Shown here: one piece after another, positions 45,601-60,239 of the stretch
How positions within the stretch are numbered: the stretch's first letter is position 1
Layout: every line of letters begins with the position of its first letter
NCBI RefSeq assembly: GCF_042100115.1
Contig: NC_091272.1
Coordinates: forward strand, 6,696,001 to 6,760,000
Length of the DNA: 64,000 bases
Reading direction: 5' to 3'
Source: Alternaria dauci
Taxonomy: Eukaryota; Ascomycota; Dothideomycetes; Pleosporales; Pleosporaceae
The notes under the pieces: model-generated
Seen by the model: the letters and a program-made list of their open reading frames with translations, nothing else
What the model was told of the DNA's origin: nothing
The model's database searches: none
Position numbers and translations under genes: made by a program

Positions 45601-46389
45601 ATTACGTAATTAAGACTAAAGTATATAGTCTATAAGCTTAGGAGGTTTACTTACGTAGTATAATCTAATTAATTTACTTACTACTTACTAAGTAATCTAG
45701 TCCTATTACTCTAATAGTTATAAGCTTAGCTAAATAATTATAGTAATAATTCCTACTACGTATTAAGTATAGTAAGGAATACTAATTACTTTATTATTCT
45801 ACTCTAAACCTCTTAATATACTATATATTACGACTAGAACACCTATAATATAATATAAATAACTTCCTAATTAACCTATAAGTATTATAATAGATATAAC
45901 TAATACTATACTAGTTAATTAGGGCTTAATCCTAAAGACCTAATTAAACTAGCCTATTTAGTTTACTTTACTTAGGCTACACTACTCTAATAAAGAAATC
46001 TAAGATAATATTAACCCTAATATATATCTAATTGAATTAAATAAATAACTAGGAACTAGTTTAACTAGAGTATACTTATATACTATAATAAGTTAAAGCC
46101 TAATTAACTTATTCCTTAATAGTATCTTAGCTACGTATATAAAGTATATAGTTTTTAGTTAATATATTTAAATAAAACTTAGACTAAACCCTTAAACCTT
46201 AGACTAAAGGATAATCTAAGCTATTACTAATTAATATTTAAGCTAAGGTAGCTTATAATTCTCTTCTTTATTATATAAAATAATAATATACTTATATAAT
46301 AGCTCTCTAAGCGAAGCCCCTTATATATACTAAAGCCTAAACTTCCTTAATCTAAAGTATTAGATCCTACTATAAGATACTATAATAAG

Positions 46390-48850
46390 TTAATTAAAAA
46401 GTATAAGGCTTTAAAAATTAAGTAAGAAAACTATACTATAGTATCTATATACGTAATACTTAGGTTTATATAATACCTACCCCTAACACTATAATACTAT
46501 AACTTTAGCGTAATATAACTCTACTAATATAAATCTAATTTAAGAAGTAATTAATAAAATTAAATTATATAAGCTAGGAGATAATTTCTTATATATAAAA
46601 GTTACTACTAAGTATAATATTAACTAATATACGCTTACTTAAAGATATTAGAGTAAAATAAGACCCTATAGTATTAGCTATTAATCCCTCTACTTATAAT
46701 ATATAGATAAGCTTCTTTAATATACTAAAATACTTACTAAATAACGTTTACTATAAATAAGGATAATAATATATTAATTTACTTTATCTTTAGCTAGAAA
46801 AGAGGTTTTAAAAAGCTAGGCTACTTACTTTATAAATACGTACTTAGATAACCTTATTACCTAGTATAGTTAGGGGATAGACTAGTTATAGTATAAAGCT
46901 TATTTAAGGGCTAAGTATAGCTTATACTTTAAGCTTTTATATAAAAAGATAGTAGAGTATAACCTTATACTTACCTATATATTTAATATAAATAAGAAGG
47001 GATTCTAACTTAGAATACTTAGTAGAATAAAGTAAGTATTTAATAATATACTTAATAGCTAAAGAGGGGTAACTTAAGCTCTTTAAGATAGCTTAACTAA
47101 GTAGATAACTATCTTAGTATATATTTATTTAGATAACTTAGTTCTAAGTCCTTTAGTTATTATTAAAGGAGCTAATAAAGATATTTAATCTAGCTAGATA
47201 GATACTATTAAAGTAGGTAACTACTTAGTCTTTATTACCTTATCTTCCTCTAGTTAGAATAATAATAATATTAGGTTAACTTAGCTTAAAGAGGTCTTTA
47301 AAAGAGAGACTAGAAGGTATACTTTAACTAGCTATAAATTACTACTCCTTAATAGCTATAGATCTAAAATAATAATAGATTTTATTAATTATTACTATAA
47401 TAATTAGATCCTATTAGTTATATTTCTATCTTATACTACCTATACGCTTTAACTACTTAATATTAAGATATTTAAGCCTCTCTTAACTACTAATTTATCT
47501 AAACTAGTAACCTTTCTTTAATTAAGCTATAGTTTACTTAATATTAGTAAAGAAGACTTCTTCTTACTCTTCTAGAGGGCTTAGAGTAGTACTTTTAAAC
47601 CTCTAGCTATTAAAAAGCTATTTAAAGTTACTAGGATATATTATTATATAAGGGTTTACTATACTTCTCTAAGCTTAGTCCTTTCTAAGGTAAGATAGGT
47701 TTAGGTAATAGTCTATAAGGTAGTATATAGAATAATTAAGTAGAAAAAAGTTATTATTATAACTAAGAGATAAATAATATTAATTTTATAAATAATAGAA
47801 TAATTAGTTAATAATCTATATAAGAGATAAACTATTTAAGTTAACTATAATAAATATAATAATAAAATTTAATATATTCTTATACTTCTTACTTTAGGTC
47901 TTACTATCCTTTCTATTCTTTCTACTATAGATAGTTATAATAGCGCTACTATCTTAAAGTACTCTACTATCCTAGATATTAAACTTTAGTATAATAGTAT
48001 ATTATATAACTTAGTATACCTTATACTTAACCTCTTTTCCTTTATCTATAGCTTTCTTTATATAAGGAGGATTTAACCTTTATTACTTATAATAATATAC
48101 CTACTAAACCCTAAAGTTATCCTTAAAAGATTCTATTAGGAGGTATTAGATTTAGATAAAAGCTTAGTTTCTATACTTAGTAGAGATAGTTAACTTAAGC
48201 TAAAGTCTATTATATATTATATAGTAAAGGATTAAAGTAATAAGGATATTAAAAAACTTTAATAAAGTTTATACTATATCTTAACCTAAAATAGTATCCT
48301 TTAGGGAGAGATTAGGGGCCTTAAGGAGGCTCTAGTAATAAAAAAAAGATAAGAAAAGAAGAGCTATATACTTTAAATTAATAACCTAGAGGATTACTAT
48401 AGAGGAGTTATTTTCTAGTTACCTAAACGTGTCTATAAAGCTTAGGATAATAAGGTATTATAATAATAATAAATATAATAACTATAACTTTAAAAAGCTA
48501 AGAAGGCTTAGCTAAAGGAGTAAGATTAACTCTATAAGGTTTAAGAGGCTAAAGAGAAGTATCTTAAGTATAAGAGACTTAAGGAGCTTAGGTAGTAAGA
48601 GTAGGAAGTAAAGATAGCTAAAAAAGAGTATTAGAAAGTACTTTATAATACTAAAAAAGCTATATAACTAGCTTAAAGTAGTAAGTGTAAGGCTTTAAAA
48701 GCCCTTAGGCTACTTATAAAGTATTAAAAGTATATTACTATTATTCTATCTTATATAGAGGCTATAGGTATTATATAAGCTACCCTAACGCGTATAAGCT
48801 ATACTTAGGTAATCTAGACCCTAAAAAAATATTTTAAATAAGCTAAAACT
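46390..48850 (+). pseudogene. Fot1/pogo-type DDE transposase, RIP-degraded and interrupted
   Basis: With RIP stops read through, the plus strand gives the order expected of Fot1 transposases. It has a P-x-Y-I-F-x-I-x-x-x-G-F region near 46.97 kb, then IIIDFINYYYNN*ILLVIF near 47.37-47.43 kb and TLQLLNIKIFKPL just after, where LQPLD is typical. The charged C-terminal tail, beginning DYYRGVIF and rich in K/E/R, lies at 48.4-48.7 kb. A solo LTR (47642-48096) splits it after a F-K-x-T-G-I-like motif. The N-terminal limit is approximate. It is non-functional. Confidence 0.7.
47642..48096. repeat. Solo LTR (copy 3 of the 455-bp LTR family)
   Basis: It matches 4057-4512 and 5966-6436 in the same orientation and has no internal retroviral-type sequence on either side. 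The Fot1 reading resumes directly after it. Confidence 0.75.
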
Positions 48851-50924
48851 TTTATAAGCCTATATATAGTATATATCTAGCTTTATATAATTTTATTATA
48901 ATTTTTAGTAGCTTTATAACCTTATTTTTATTATAATATTAGGTTATAGGGGTATTTATCTAGTAACTATATTTATCTAGTATATAGATATAGTAGGTAT
49001 TACGCGTATAGATACTATAGTAGTAATTATAGTAGATATATTCTCTATAAAATAATTATTCGCGTAAGAGACTAGATAAATTATAGGGTAGTATAATAAT
49101 ATTACTAGATATTAATATAATCTATTAATCCTAGTTAAATCTCTTACTATAATACTCCCCTAAGTTACGCTATATATCTTAGTATATTAAATAGATTACT
49201 ATTATAAATTTACTTTATATAATATACTAGCTCTTATAAGATTTAGCTAGTAATATATTTATATATATATTTAAATCTATTTAAGGTATAGTATACTCTT
49301 ACCTATATCTTATATTTTATCTTATCTTATAGCTATAACCTTAGCTTTAGTAATCTACTTATATAGGTACTATATTCCTAGCTTAGCTATAATAAATATA
49401 TTTATAATACTTATCTTAAAATCTACCTTAGCTCTAAATAGAACTAAATATACCTAGCTTAGAGGTCTATTATTAATATATTAAGGTATAGGATATAGGT
49501 AGCTGTTACGTAGGCCTTAGTAGCCTACTATTATAGTAACTACTATAGTTATTATAATACTAAACGTAATATAGAATCTAGGTAAATAGCTTCTTACTTA
49601 GATTTTACTAATTAGCTAGCTATAGCCTTATTATAACTATACGCCTAGTACCTATATTTAGTTAATACTTATGTAGTAAAATTACTAAGATAGCTCTAGT
49701 TTTATTAAAAGCTAATAATTTCTAAAAATTCTTTTTAATATATAATCTTTATACTTTATAGTCTTATATATAATAAACTTCTATATTATATTTATATAGT
49801 TAAAAGAAGTTTTTAAGAATAGAAAATAAACTTTAAATAACTCTAGCCGCTTAATAACCTCTAATTTAATAATTATAATAGAAGCTTTTACTTATAGTCT
49901 ATAGACCCTAAGGCGTATATTATATAATTATATAATAAAATATATAAATTCTTTACTATATCTATAGTTATAAGTTATTATAGTTCTATAGTTTTTTCTA
50001 ATCTTTTTAATATTAGTTTAGCTTTAGGAATAAGGGAGAACTATAATATAATAGAAATATTACTATATATATCTTAAATATTAATACTTAGAATTAATTA
50101 TCTTATATTAAACTATTATTATAAGGGGGCTACGCTATAGGAGCTTTTATATAAGTATACTAAAGTTATATTTAATAGAGAAGAGAACTATAGGCTACCT
50201 TATCCTAAAGATTAATTAGGGATAGCTTAAATTATCTTTTAGTCTAAGGTTTAGGGGTTTAGTTTAAGTATTATTTAAATATATTAACTATAAACTATAT
50301 AACTTATATTTATAACTAAGATACTATTAAAGAATAAGCTAATTAGGCTTTAGTTTATTATAATACCTCTCTCCTCTTCTTTACTTAAGGGTAGAAACTA
50401 CTAAAAACTATTTAATAAGTATCTTTTACTATCTTAAAGGTCTTTTATATAAGCTAACTACTAGTTTAATACTTTTATTTCTTCTAATAGTTCTATTAGT
50501 TTAAAAGATATTTAATAATATCCTTTCTATTTAATATTATAGTAAAGCTTCTATTTATAGCCTTAGTACCTAAACTACTTTATAATAATCTTTTCTATAA
50601 CTTACTCCTTATTACTATCTACTTATAGTAGTAGTAGCTAGTAGTTATCTTATACTTAGCTTAGTAGTAAGTCTATATTAGTAAGGTAAAGTTAATTAAT
50701 ATAAAAAATAAAGTAGTAGCTTAGTAGAGTATTTAACTTAACTAAATAGTTATTAACTACTTTAATTACTATATACTTAGTATTTTTCTAATTAAGCTTA
50801 TAAGACTTATAGCTAGTACTATACTACTTATTAAGCTTAAGCTAAACCTTATTACTAACCTTATAGTTCCTAGCCTCCTTATAGTATCTATTTATATATA
50901 CTATAATTTAATTTTATATAGTAT

Positions 50925-51345
50925 AATTTAATTATATAGAGTAGGATACTTAAAGTTAGTATTAGTATAAAGGTTAGAAGTAGCTAGGTTTTTATATAAC
51001 CCTTCTTAGTTATAGTAAATATACTATATCCTCCCCTTTATAATATATTATAATTATATTACTAGCTAATAGCTAGTAATCCCTATTATACCCTCCTAAG
51101 GTTTAATAGGTATCTTTTTTTAGTTACTTTTAGTAAATTTTTTTTATTCTTAGTTTTTATATATAAATATTAAAGCTTAACTTCTATAAAATATTACTTA
51201 TCTTAGTATTTAACTTATATTATTACCTTATCTTTTTAATTAACTTTTATAAATAATAAGTAAAGGGATAACTACTTTTTATTCTTTTAAAGTTTAATCT
51301 TAATAGTACCCCTCTACTTATAGTAAATAAAAAAATATAAGCCTT
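50925..51345. repeat. Dispersed repeat, partner of 7870-8330
   Basis: About 420 bp similar in the same orientation, with several small deletions relative to the first copy. Confidence 0.6.
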
Positions 51346-51458
51346 ATCCCTATAGCCTAAAGGGGCTTAATATATATTATATTAATAAAGTCTTAGAGTA
51401 AGGATTTATTAATTAGGATTAAATATTAAATATAAAAAGCTATACTATAAGAGCTATT

Positions 51459-51474
51459 ATATAGGTATACTAAG
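51459..51474. repeat. Target-site duplication of X, left copy (16 bp)
   Basis: ATATAGGTATACTAAG, identical to 52830-52845. The unoccupied paralogous site is at 50149-50164. Confidence 0.85.
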
Positions 51475-52829
51475 CCCCCCTAGGCCTTAGGGATAGGGCC
51501 TATAGTGTTATCTTTTATTACGTTACTAAGAGATTATAAAACTAAGCCTAAACTATCCTAGTATATTTAGAAATTTCTTTTTACCTATAACACCTCTCTG
51601 TCTATCCCCTATATTAGGCCTAGCTACACTACCTTAACGTCCCTACTATTACAATTACTACTAATACTACCTAGAGATTAAGCTCTATTATATTATAGTA
51701 ATTATATTTTAAGAGTATAAGTAGTACTACTACTATTATAATTATAATTATAATTCCCTTTAAGTAGCTATAAAGCTAATATATTACTATTACCTAAACT
51801 CTTCTATAGCCGCTACGCACCTAAGTCCTATTATACTATATCCTAAGCCTCCTATATTAATATTATTATTATTAAATTAATTATCTACTACCTTATTAAT
51901 ACCTACCCTACGCGCGTAATTATTAGCTATACCTACTTAATATAATTATAAAATAGGGATAAGCTAGCTAAGGACCTACTATAGCTATCTATTATAGTCC
52001 TTACTTATAACTATCTTAATATAAGCTTCTTACTCTATTATAAGCGTGCCCCTAGCTACTATTATATTGCTTAGCTTCTTAATACGAACGTTCTACTCTA
52101 TAGTAATAAATAACTTTACTTTTATATTTATCTTAGTACTAGCTAGTAAAGTAATACTACCTAGGTAAATAAAAGGTATAGTAAATAGGCTATCTATATA
52201 GAAGAGAATTTTATATTAGTTCTTAGTAGTATTATCTAATAAGTTAAGAGAGGAGAGGTAGGTATTTAAGAAGGGGCTTAAGATACTATAAGGCTTAAGA
52301 TTATTATAGTTTAAGCTAATTTAATCCTTAGTATACTAGTGCTTTATATCTACGTTAGTATTAATATTAAGTTCTATCTAGAACTTAAGGGATAGCTATT
52401 TAATACCTATAATATAATTATATATTATAAGGCGTATAGTATTAAAGAAGGTATTTCTCTTTAGTAGTAAGCTTTAGGATAGAGTATTAAAATAGAAGTT
52501 AAGAAATAGAAATTTAAAGAGCTAGTAGTTACTTAAATATTTCTATAGCCTTAAGTACTATAGTTATAAGCATAGATATAATCTATAAACTATAGTTATT
52601 AACTAAAAAACACCTTTTTTACTTTAACTCCTTTTCTCCCTAATATTTCTATAACTATCTAGAACTACTTAAACTTTAGGGCTTTAGTTTTAACTTATCT
52701 ATTATTAAACTATATATAGCTCTATATAGTAAAAATAGGTATTAAGGAAATATACCTTTACAATAATTTATTATAGTATCTTTTAATAGTATTATACTTA
52801 CGTCTTTTACTAGTATTTTTAATATTTAA
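51475..52829 (-). mobile_element. Repeat X, full-length inverted copy (1.36 kb)
   Basis: It begins CCCCCCTAGGCCTTAGGG and ends ...AATATTTA. It is bounded by a perfect 16-bp direct duplication and inserted in a repeat whose empty version is present near 50.15 kb. It retains CG, CA and TG dinucleotides in its first 150 bp, suggesting a younger insertion or weaker RIP. Confidence 0.8.
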
Positions 52830-52845
52830 ATATAGGTATACTAAG
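52830..52845. repeat. Target-site duplication of X, right copy
   Basis: ATATAGGTATACTAAG, partner of 51459-51474. Confidence 0.85.
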
Positions 52846-53266
52846 GTTATATTTAATAGAGAAGAGAACTATAAGCTACCTTATCCTAAAGGTTAATTAG
52901 GGATAGCTTAGATTATCCTTTAATTTAAGGTTTAGGGGTTTAATCTAAGTATTATTTAAATATATTAACTATAAACTATATACTTTATATATATAACTAA
53001 GATACTATTAAGGAATAAGCTAATTAAGCTTTAGCCTATTATTCCTAAAGCCTAACTTATTTTAGTTATTATAACTAAGTTCTTAAACTAACTTATATCT
53101 TCTACTATAAGCTTAGATTCTTTATATATTAATAATTATACTTATAAAAGTACTAGATATATATCTAATAATCTAGTAAAATAATTATTATCTTTAGCTA
53201 GTTTAAAAAAGTAAAAATCTTAATATTATAGTAGTTAAAGAATATTATTTATAAATAACCACTTAC

Positions 53267-53498
53267 TATAAAAGGTAGTTATAAGTAATAGTATTTACTT
53301 TATACTATAAGAGAATAGTATAGGATAGCTCTATATTCTAATAGTATACTAAGGAAAGTAATAATATTAATTCTTACTAGTCTTCTTATATATAAAGTGT
53401 AGGTTAAGAGTAAGTTCTTCCTCTATAAAGATAATAAGAGAAGTAATTATATTAGGACCTTAGTACCCTTCTAGCTAAGCTATATCCTATATGTTATA
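53267..53498 (-). repeat. 3' LTR (232 bp) of reverse-oriented retrotransposon
   Basis: Inverted copy of 28237-28468, exactly the same length. The polypurine tract appears as CCTCCCCTCTTA just to its right. Confidence 0.85.
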
Positions 53499-54558
53499 AA
53501 ACCTCCCCTCTTAGGCTAACGTCCTTAATAGTCCTAGCCTTAATAAAAACTTAAAATTTTTATCAGAAAATAGGAAAAGAGTATCTAGTCTTTTAGTCCG
53601 CCTTATACGCGTCTATCTTATACTATATAGATATAGTATTAGGGTAGAGTATATCATATTTATTACTAGGTCTAGGAGTAATATAGAGGTAACTAAGGAT
53701 TCTAGGATAAGTTACCTTTATACTTTTACTTTATTATAGTAAAGGTAACTTTTTTTATTTACTTCCTCTTTATGTTTATAGAATTTTCTATAGTAACTAT
53801 CTATTTATTATTTATTATAATAGAAATTTTTCTAATACCTTACTTAACACCTTTACACTAATACTTATATATACCTTAATTATACCCTCTACGTAAGCTA
53901 TAAACTTCCTAATATAGTCTATTATCCTAATCTATAATATTTTAAGAAGTCCTACCTCTAAAATACTATAGTATTTACTTAGAGTAATAGTAATAAGTAT
54001 ATTAATATAATTACTACTTACGTAACTTACTTATACTATACTTAAACTATTTATAAGTAAAAGTAGATTTATAAGAAGCTAGATAAGTATTACTAAAATT
54101 ACTATACTTTTAGTAACTATAGTAGTTATACTTTAGTAAGTACTTTTAAACTCCTTAAGTATATTATACTTTAGCTAATCTTTATAAGTTCTTATTAAGA
54201 TAAATAGCTATATTAATTATTTATACTACTTACGCGTAAGGTATAATACTACTATATAAGGTACTACTACTCTTAAAACTAATACTATAGTACTTTATAT
54301 AAGTATTAAGATTATATACGCGTAGCGCTAGTTTAACTTAGAGTTTACTAACTACTATTACCTTACTACCTATACTAGGACTCCTCTAAGAGTTCCTACT
54401 TAGATTTTTATAACTTTTACTAACTTTCTTAACCTAATTCTAGTTAAGTAGTATAAGATTACTATTAACTTAGAGTAGTTAGTTAGTTATATAGTAATTA
54501 TAGTATACTCTTATACTTTATCTTCTAACCTTATTTATTTTAACTAACTTTTTCTAAA

Positions 54559-54598
<40 letters not shown>

Positions 54599-57500
54599 GG
54601 GTCTATCTAATAAGGAGAATAAGGATAGTATTACTAATACGCTAGCTATATAACTAGAAGATACTAGGTCTAAGTATAGTATAGGTAAGGATAGTAAGGA
54701 TAGTAAGGGTAGTAAAGATAATAAAGATAATAAAGGTAGTAAGGGTAGTAAAGATAATAAGGATAGTAAGGCTTAATTTTTTTCCTTTTCTTTTTATATT
54801 TCTTACTTTTTATATATATAGATACCTAAAATCCTATACTATAGGATTTATACCTTAAGTATATTATAAATTCTTTTATTATACTCTTTTTTATTACTTT
54901 ATATACTATAAGCTTTATAATACTTTAAAGTCTTAGAGTAGTTCTTCTATATCTTTAAAGTTAGAGGCTAAGGTCTAAGTATCTTAGGATTTATTATATC
55001 CTTTCTATCTTAGCTAGTACTATAACTAGCCTTTTCTTATATATTTTCTAAGGATTTTTTTAACTTCCTAAACTTCTTAACCTTCTAGGGTAACTTCTAG
55101 TAGTTATATATTATTATTATTATTTTTCTTAGAATTCTATTATTCTAGAAGAGATATATAAAAGATATTATAAATATAATAATAAGGTAGTAGAAGTAAG
55201 TAATATACTTATAACCTAACTATATTCTAGACTTAAAATAGTCTAATATACCTACTAGAAAGCTTTTTACTAAGTTAGTTAACTAGGTTAATATACTTTA
55301 TACTAAGGAGAATAAGGTTTTTTTTATAAAAAATATCTATCTTATATTTCTTATTATAGTAGTAACTTTAATACTCTTATACTTTTAATAGATAATCTAT
55401 TACTACTATATATATATTATATATATACTAAACTCTATCTACTATATTTAGTACCTCCCCCTCTTACTTACTATCCTTAGGAGGTATTATAAATAAGGGG
55501 TACTTACTATAAATAAAGTAGAAAGGAGTAACTTTTATTAATTTATAAATAGAGTTATTATAAGTAAATTATACTATTAATAATAATAAGACGTAGTTAT
55601 CCTATTTTTTAGATATAAAAATTCTTAAGTATTACTTTATAGTCTAATTCTAGTATTTAGTTTACTTATCTATTTATAGATAGAAGGCTATACTAAGCCT
55701 ATACTTTACTTATAGTTAGTAGTAGATCTCTATCTAAAATATAAAAGTAAATACTAAGCCTTAGTCTAATATAATACCTTTCTATACTTTATATTTTAAA
55801 ATAACTTAATTAAAGTAAGATTCTATAAACTATTTTATATCTTAGGTTTTTAAAGTAAGTATATAGATAACTATCTTAGAGAAGTAGTCTATAATTATAA
55901 ATACTATATTAAATATATAACTTAATTTATCTTTTAATAGTAGTAATCTTATAATAAAAATTTAAAGAGACTTCTTTAAAGATATTCTTTAGGATTAGTA
56001 GTAATACTAGCTTACTATATTTACTATATTATATAGCTTTACTTTTTTTATATATAGTATAAGTCCTTATATATTCCTAGATATCTTAGCTTAGTAATAG
56101 CTAATAGCAGTACCTATTAATAAGTTTAAGTATCCTACGTATACTAAAGTAGCCTATTATACGCGTATTATAGTATTAGGATAAAATTTCCTACCTAATA
56201 GCTAGTTCCTTTAGAATATAAATTCTACTATTATATCTTAGGACTTCCTTATAATTAGTATACTAAACTTATATACCTCTATAGCTTTAAGTATATAAAA
56301 CCTACTTAGAGTCTATAACTTACTACTAAGTAAAGGTATCCCTTTACTATAACTAGAGTAGAATATCTAGTAAAGCTTTAGACTTTACTAATATAAGTTT
56401 ACTACTAACTAATACCTTAGCTAGTAAGTATAGTATATATAGTATATATCCTATAGTACTAGTAGTAGGGACCTAACTAGTTCTATAAATATTAGTAATA
56501 TATATCTTATACGCGCTTACTAGACTAAGCCTAAGTATAAATCCTCTTACTCTACTAAGTTTATTCCTTACTAGAAGCTTATTCTATAAGGTAGGTAATA
56601 ACTAAGTTAAGGATATATTCTCTTACTTATAATCTACTCTTCTTAAGGGTTTATCTACTAGGTTAGTATTCCTTAGATAGTATTTTACTTTAAAATTAAA
56701 TACTCTTAAATAGAGTACCTAATATACTTAATAGGGGTTAAGCCTTTATATAGTATATATAGAGCGTAGGTTATTATAATCTATTAAAACTTAAATGGTA
56801 TAATAAGTACCCTCTAGGTAATACTACTACTACTTAAAGCTATATACTATAGCTAGAAGTTCTAGATTATATACTTTATAATTTAGTTCTATAGCCTAAA
56901 GCTTTCTTAAGATAAATACTACTAAATACTATTTCTTATCTTTAAATAGCTAAGAAAGTATACCTAAGATTATAAATATTAAGGTATCTATCTTAATTTA
57001 AATCTATAGTAATTTATTAAAGTAGTATAAGATAAGTATATTTATAAAGTACTCTTTTAGCTTAGTAAAGGCGGCTTCTATAGTATTATCTTAGTAGAAG
57101 ACTTAATTCCCTTTTAGAATATTAGTAAAGGGGGCTATTTCCTAAGTATAGCGCTTAATAAAGCATTAATAGAAATTAGTAAACCCTAAGAAGGATTATA
57201 GCTCCTTAATACTAGTTTAGGTTAGCTATTAGAGTACTATCTCTACGCGTATAGGATTAGTATAAATACTACTCCCTATAATAATAAATCCTAAGAAATA
57301 GACTTTAGTAGCTATAAAAGTATACTTCTTTAGGTTTATATAAAGTTTAGCTTCCCTAAGGGACTAAAGTATAGTATATACTATACGCTAGTATAGCTTA
57401 AGATTATTATTATAAGTATAGATAAGAATATTATTAAGGTAGACTATATAATTATAGTCTAAATATCTACTTAACACTTTATTAATATAGGCCTAAAAGC

Positions 57501-59275
57501 TTACTAGAGTATTAGTTAGCCTAAAAAGTATAACTAAGTACTTAAAGTAGCTATATTAAGTTTAAAAAGCTATCTTCTATTTATCTCCTACTTTTATCTA
57601 TATATAATAGTAGGTGTCCTTAAGATCTAGTATTATATAATATTATATACCTAATTAGTTATCTAGTATCTCTCTAATAAGTAAGAGTAAGTAATAATCT
57701 TTTATAGTAATTATATTTAGACCTCTATAATCTACGTAAAGGTAAAGTATACTATCTTTCTTTAGTAAAAGATAATTAGTAAGCCTATAGGGCTAGTACT
57801 ATATTATATCTATCCCTTATAAAGAGCCTCTTCTATATATTTATAGAGTAGCTAAAGCTTATATAAAGAGAGCGTATAGAGTAGTCTATATAGTAGCTCT
57901 TTACTAGGTTAGATAAGAATTATATAATCTAAACTCTTATAACTTAGAAGAGTTATAGCCTTTATATTATTAAATATATCTATATATTCTAATAAAGTAT
58001 TAGGGATATATAGTTCCTATACTATATAGATATTATATATACGCGTATTATAGTCTAAGAAAGTATTAGTTAATTAGAGAGTTCCTAAGAGGTAAGTAAA
58101 ACTAAAATCTTTTTTACTTTTTTAGAGAGTCTCTATACTTACTAACTAGATATTAGCTTTAGTTAATCTCTAGTACTATTTTTAGCGCCTATAATTAATA
58201 GAAATATCTTCTTATTTAAGAAAAGGATTCTTTAAGAGAAGAGGAAGTCTTTCTTTATTTACCCTATATATAGTTACTTAGGTAAGGCGTTCTATACTAT
58301 TATTATCTAATAAGTATACTTAGAACGCGTATACTATATAAGTACCTTAATATTATAGACTAATCTATCCTAATCTTAAGAGCTCTATATTCTTTATAAG
58401 CTTTATTCTTATTTCTATAATATTAATTTAACTAATTAGACTAATATCTACTTAAGGATTAAGAAAAACCTTAAATTCTTTTTTTTTAAATAGATTCTAC
58501 TTATATACTATATATACGCTTTATACCTAGTAAGATATTAATTAGTAATTACCTTACTAATCTTAGATTTTTAAGGAAGCTTACCCTTTTCCTACTTAGT
58601 TAATATTAATAAGTACTTAGTTTAGGTTTTTACTTTAGTACTTATTAGTATAGTACCCCTTCTTCTAGCACTTAAAGTATATAATTAAGCTATTATTTTT
58701 TAGCTTCTTTAGTAAGTTATACTATAAAGTTAAAGAAAGAGCCTCTTTATACTTTCCTTTATTAGTACTTTAAGCTCATTATTTATATATAAAGGCTACT
58801 CTATATAAGTTTCTCTTAAGTATAGATACTAGTATAATAAAGTCCTCTCTAGTAGCTAGAACTTAGTAATAGTTAGTAATAGCTTACTATAACTTAAGCT
58901 ATAGTTTTATAAATAAGTATTATACTCTTTACTCCTTAATATAAATAGGGAGTTAGTCTTTTAAAACTTTTAGGTAAGTAGTAAAAGAGTAAACTATTTA
59001 GTCTTTTTACTATATAGTATTATTATACGCTATAGCTACGTTAAGGCTATAGTTAATAGAGTTAGAGAGTAAGTTAAGTAAGTACTACTTAAAGTATTCT
59101 TAGGTAGGATCCTCCCCTTATACTTTAAATATACACTTATAGTATATATACTAAAGCTTTTTAGGTTCTCTTCCTCTATACTATATAGATAATAAAACTT
59201 TATTATAGTTAATAGAAATCTCTTATAGTAGTAGTTAAAAAGCTATCTTATAAGAATAGATAAATTTATAATAGT
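53499..59275 (-). mobile_element. Ty3/Gypsy retrotransposon interior, minus strand, 5' end lost
   Basis: Same family as 22114-28468 but retaining the middle. Near 57415-57480 the minus strand reads AYINKVLS...IVYLNNILIYT, the Gypsy reverse transcriptase catalytic block with Asp-to-Asn changes. Similarity to the plus-strand copy ends near 59275, so the 5' LTR and leader are missing. The right neighbour (59280-59480) is instead similar to 15715-15910. Microsatellites (AAT)n at 54562-54597 and a short-period GATAGTAAG-like tract at 54680-54775 lie inside. Confidence 0.75.
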
Positions 59276-60239
59276 AAAGTACTTTATTACTAATTCTCTA
59301 TTAGGAATAAGTACTTAATATAGTAAGTAGATATAGAAATATTAAAAAGAGTATATATTATAATTATTATTTTATAGCTAAATACTATTTAGCCTATTTC
59401 TATAGGGCCTCTTTTTCTTATACTATCCCTAAGCCTAATAGTTTTTTAATTACTTGTACTTTTTTTTATTTCTTTACTATATCTCTCTCTTACTTAATAA
59501 AAAGGCCTCTTCTTCTTTAACTAGAATAACTCTTAGATTTACTACTATATAATAAAATTTATATAAAACCTTAATTAGTAAACTTATAAATCCTAAATTA
59601 AATACTAAAGTCCTCCCTCTTAATATAATTTACTAACTATTTATCTTATACCTCCTTATACTATATCCCTTAATTCTTATTATAATTTTAATTCTTCTTT
59701 ACTATACTATCTTTATTCCTTTCCTCTTCTCTTATAGTTCTTAGGATAGACTACTTTTTCTTCTAATAGTCTTTTAGGATTTATTAAATATTACTTTATA
59801 TTTAACTAAGTTCTTATTACTATTTACTATTTTTTTATTTAATTCTCTTCTTACTCTACTTAGCTAACCTCTATACTATCTAGAATACTTCTACTTCCTT
59901 TAATAGTACTATATAGATTACCTTTTATATTTTAAGTATATTTTAAATATCCTTTAGTACTAGCTATAGGACTTACTTTTTTTATAAACTTTAATATTAC
60001 TCTAGCTCTATTTATTACTAAAGGCCTTTTAGTACCTAGTAACTAAATACTAAATAATAATAATATTACTTTTACTTACTCTACCTCTTCTTTCCTTTAA
60101 CTACTTTATTACTTTATTTATACTACTTTATTAGCTTTATTACTCTCTTACTATTTCTCTTAACTCTACTATACCTTTATTATAATATCTTTTCTTACTA
60201 TTAACTCCCCTAAGAAGCTAAAGCGCCTTTATATTTAGT

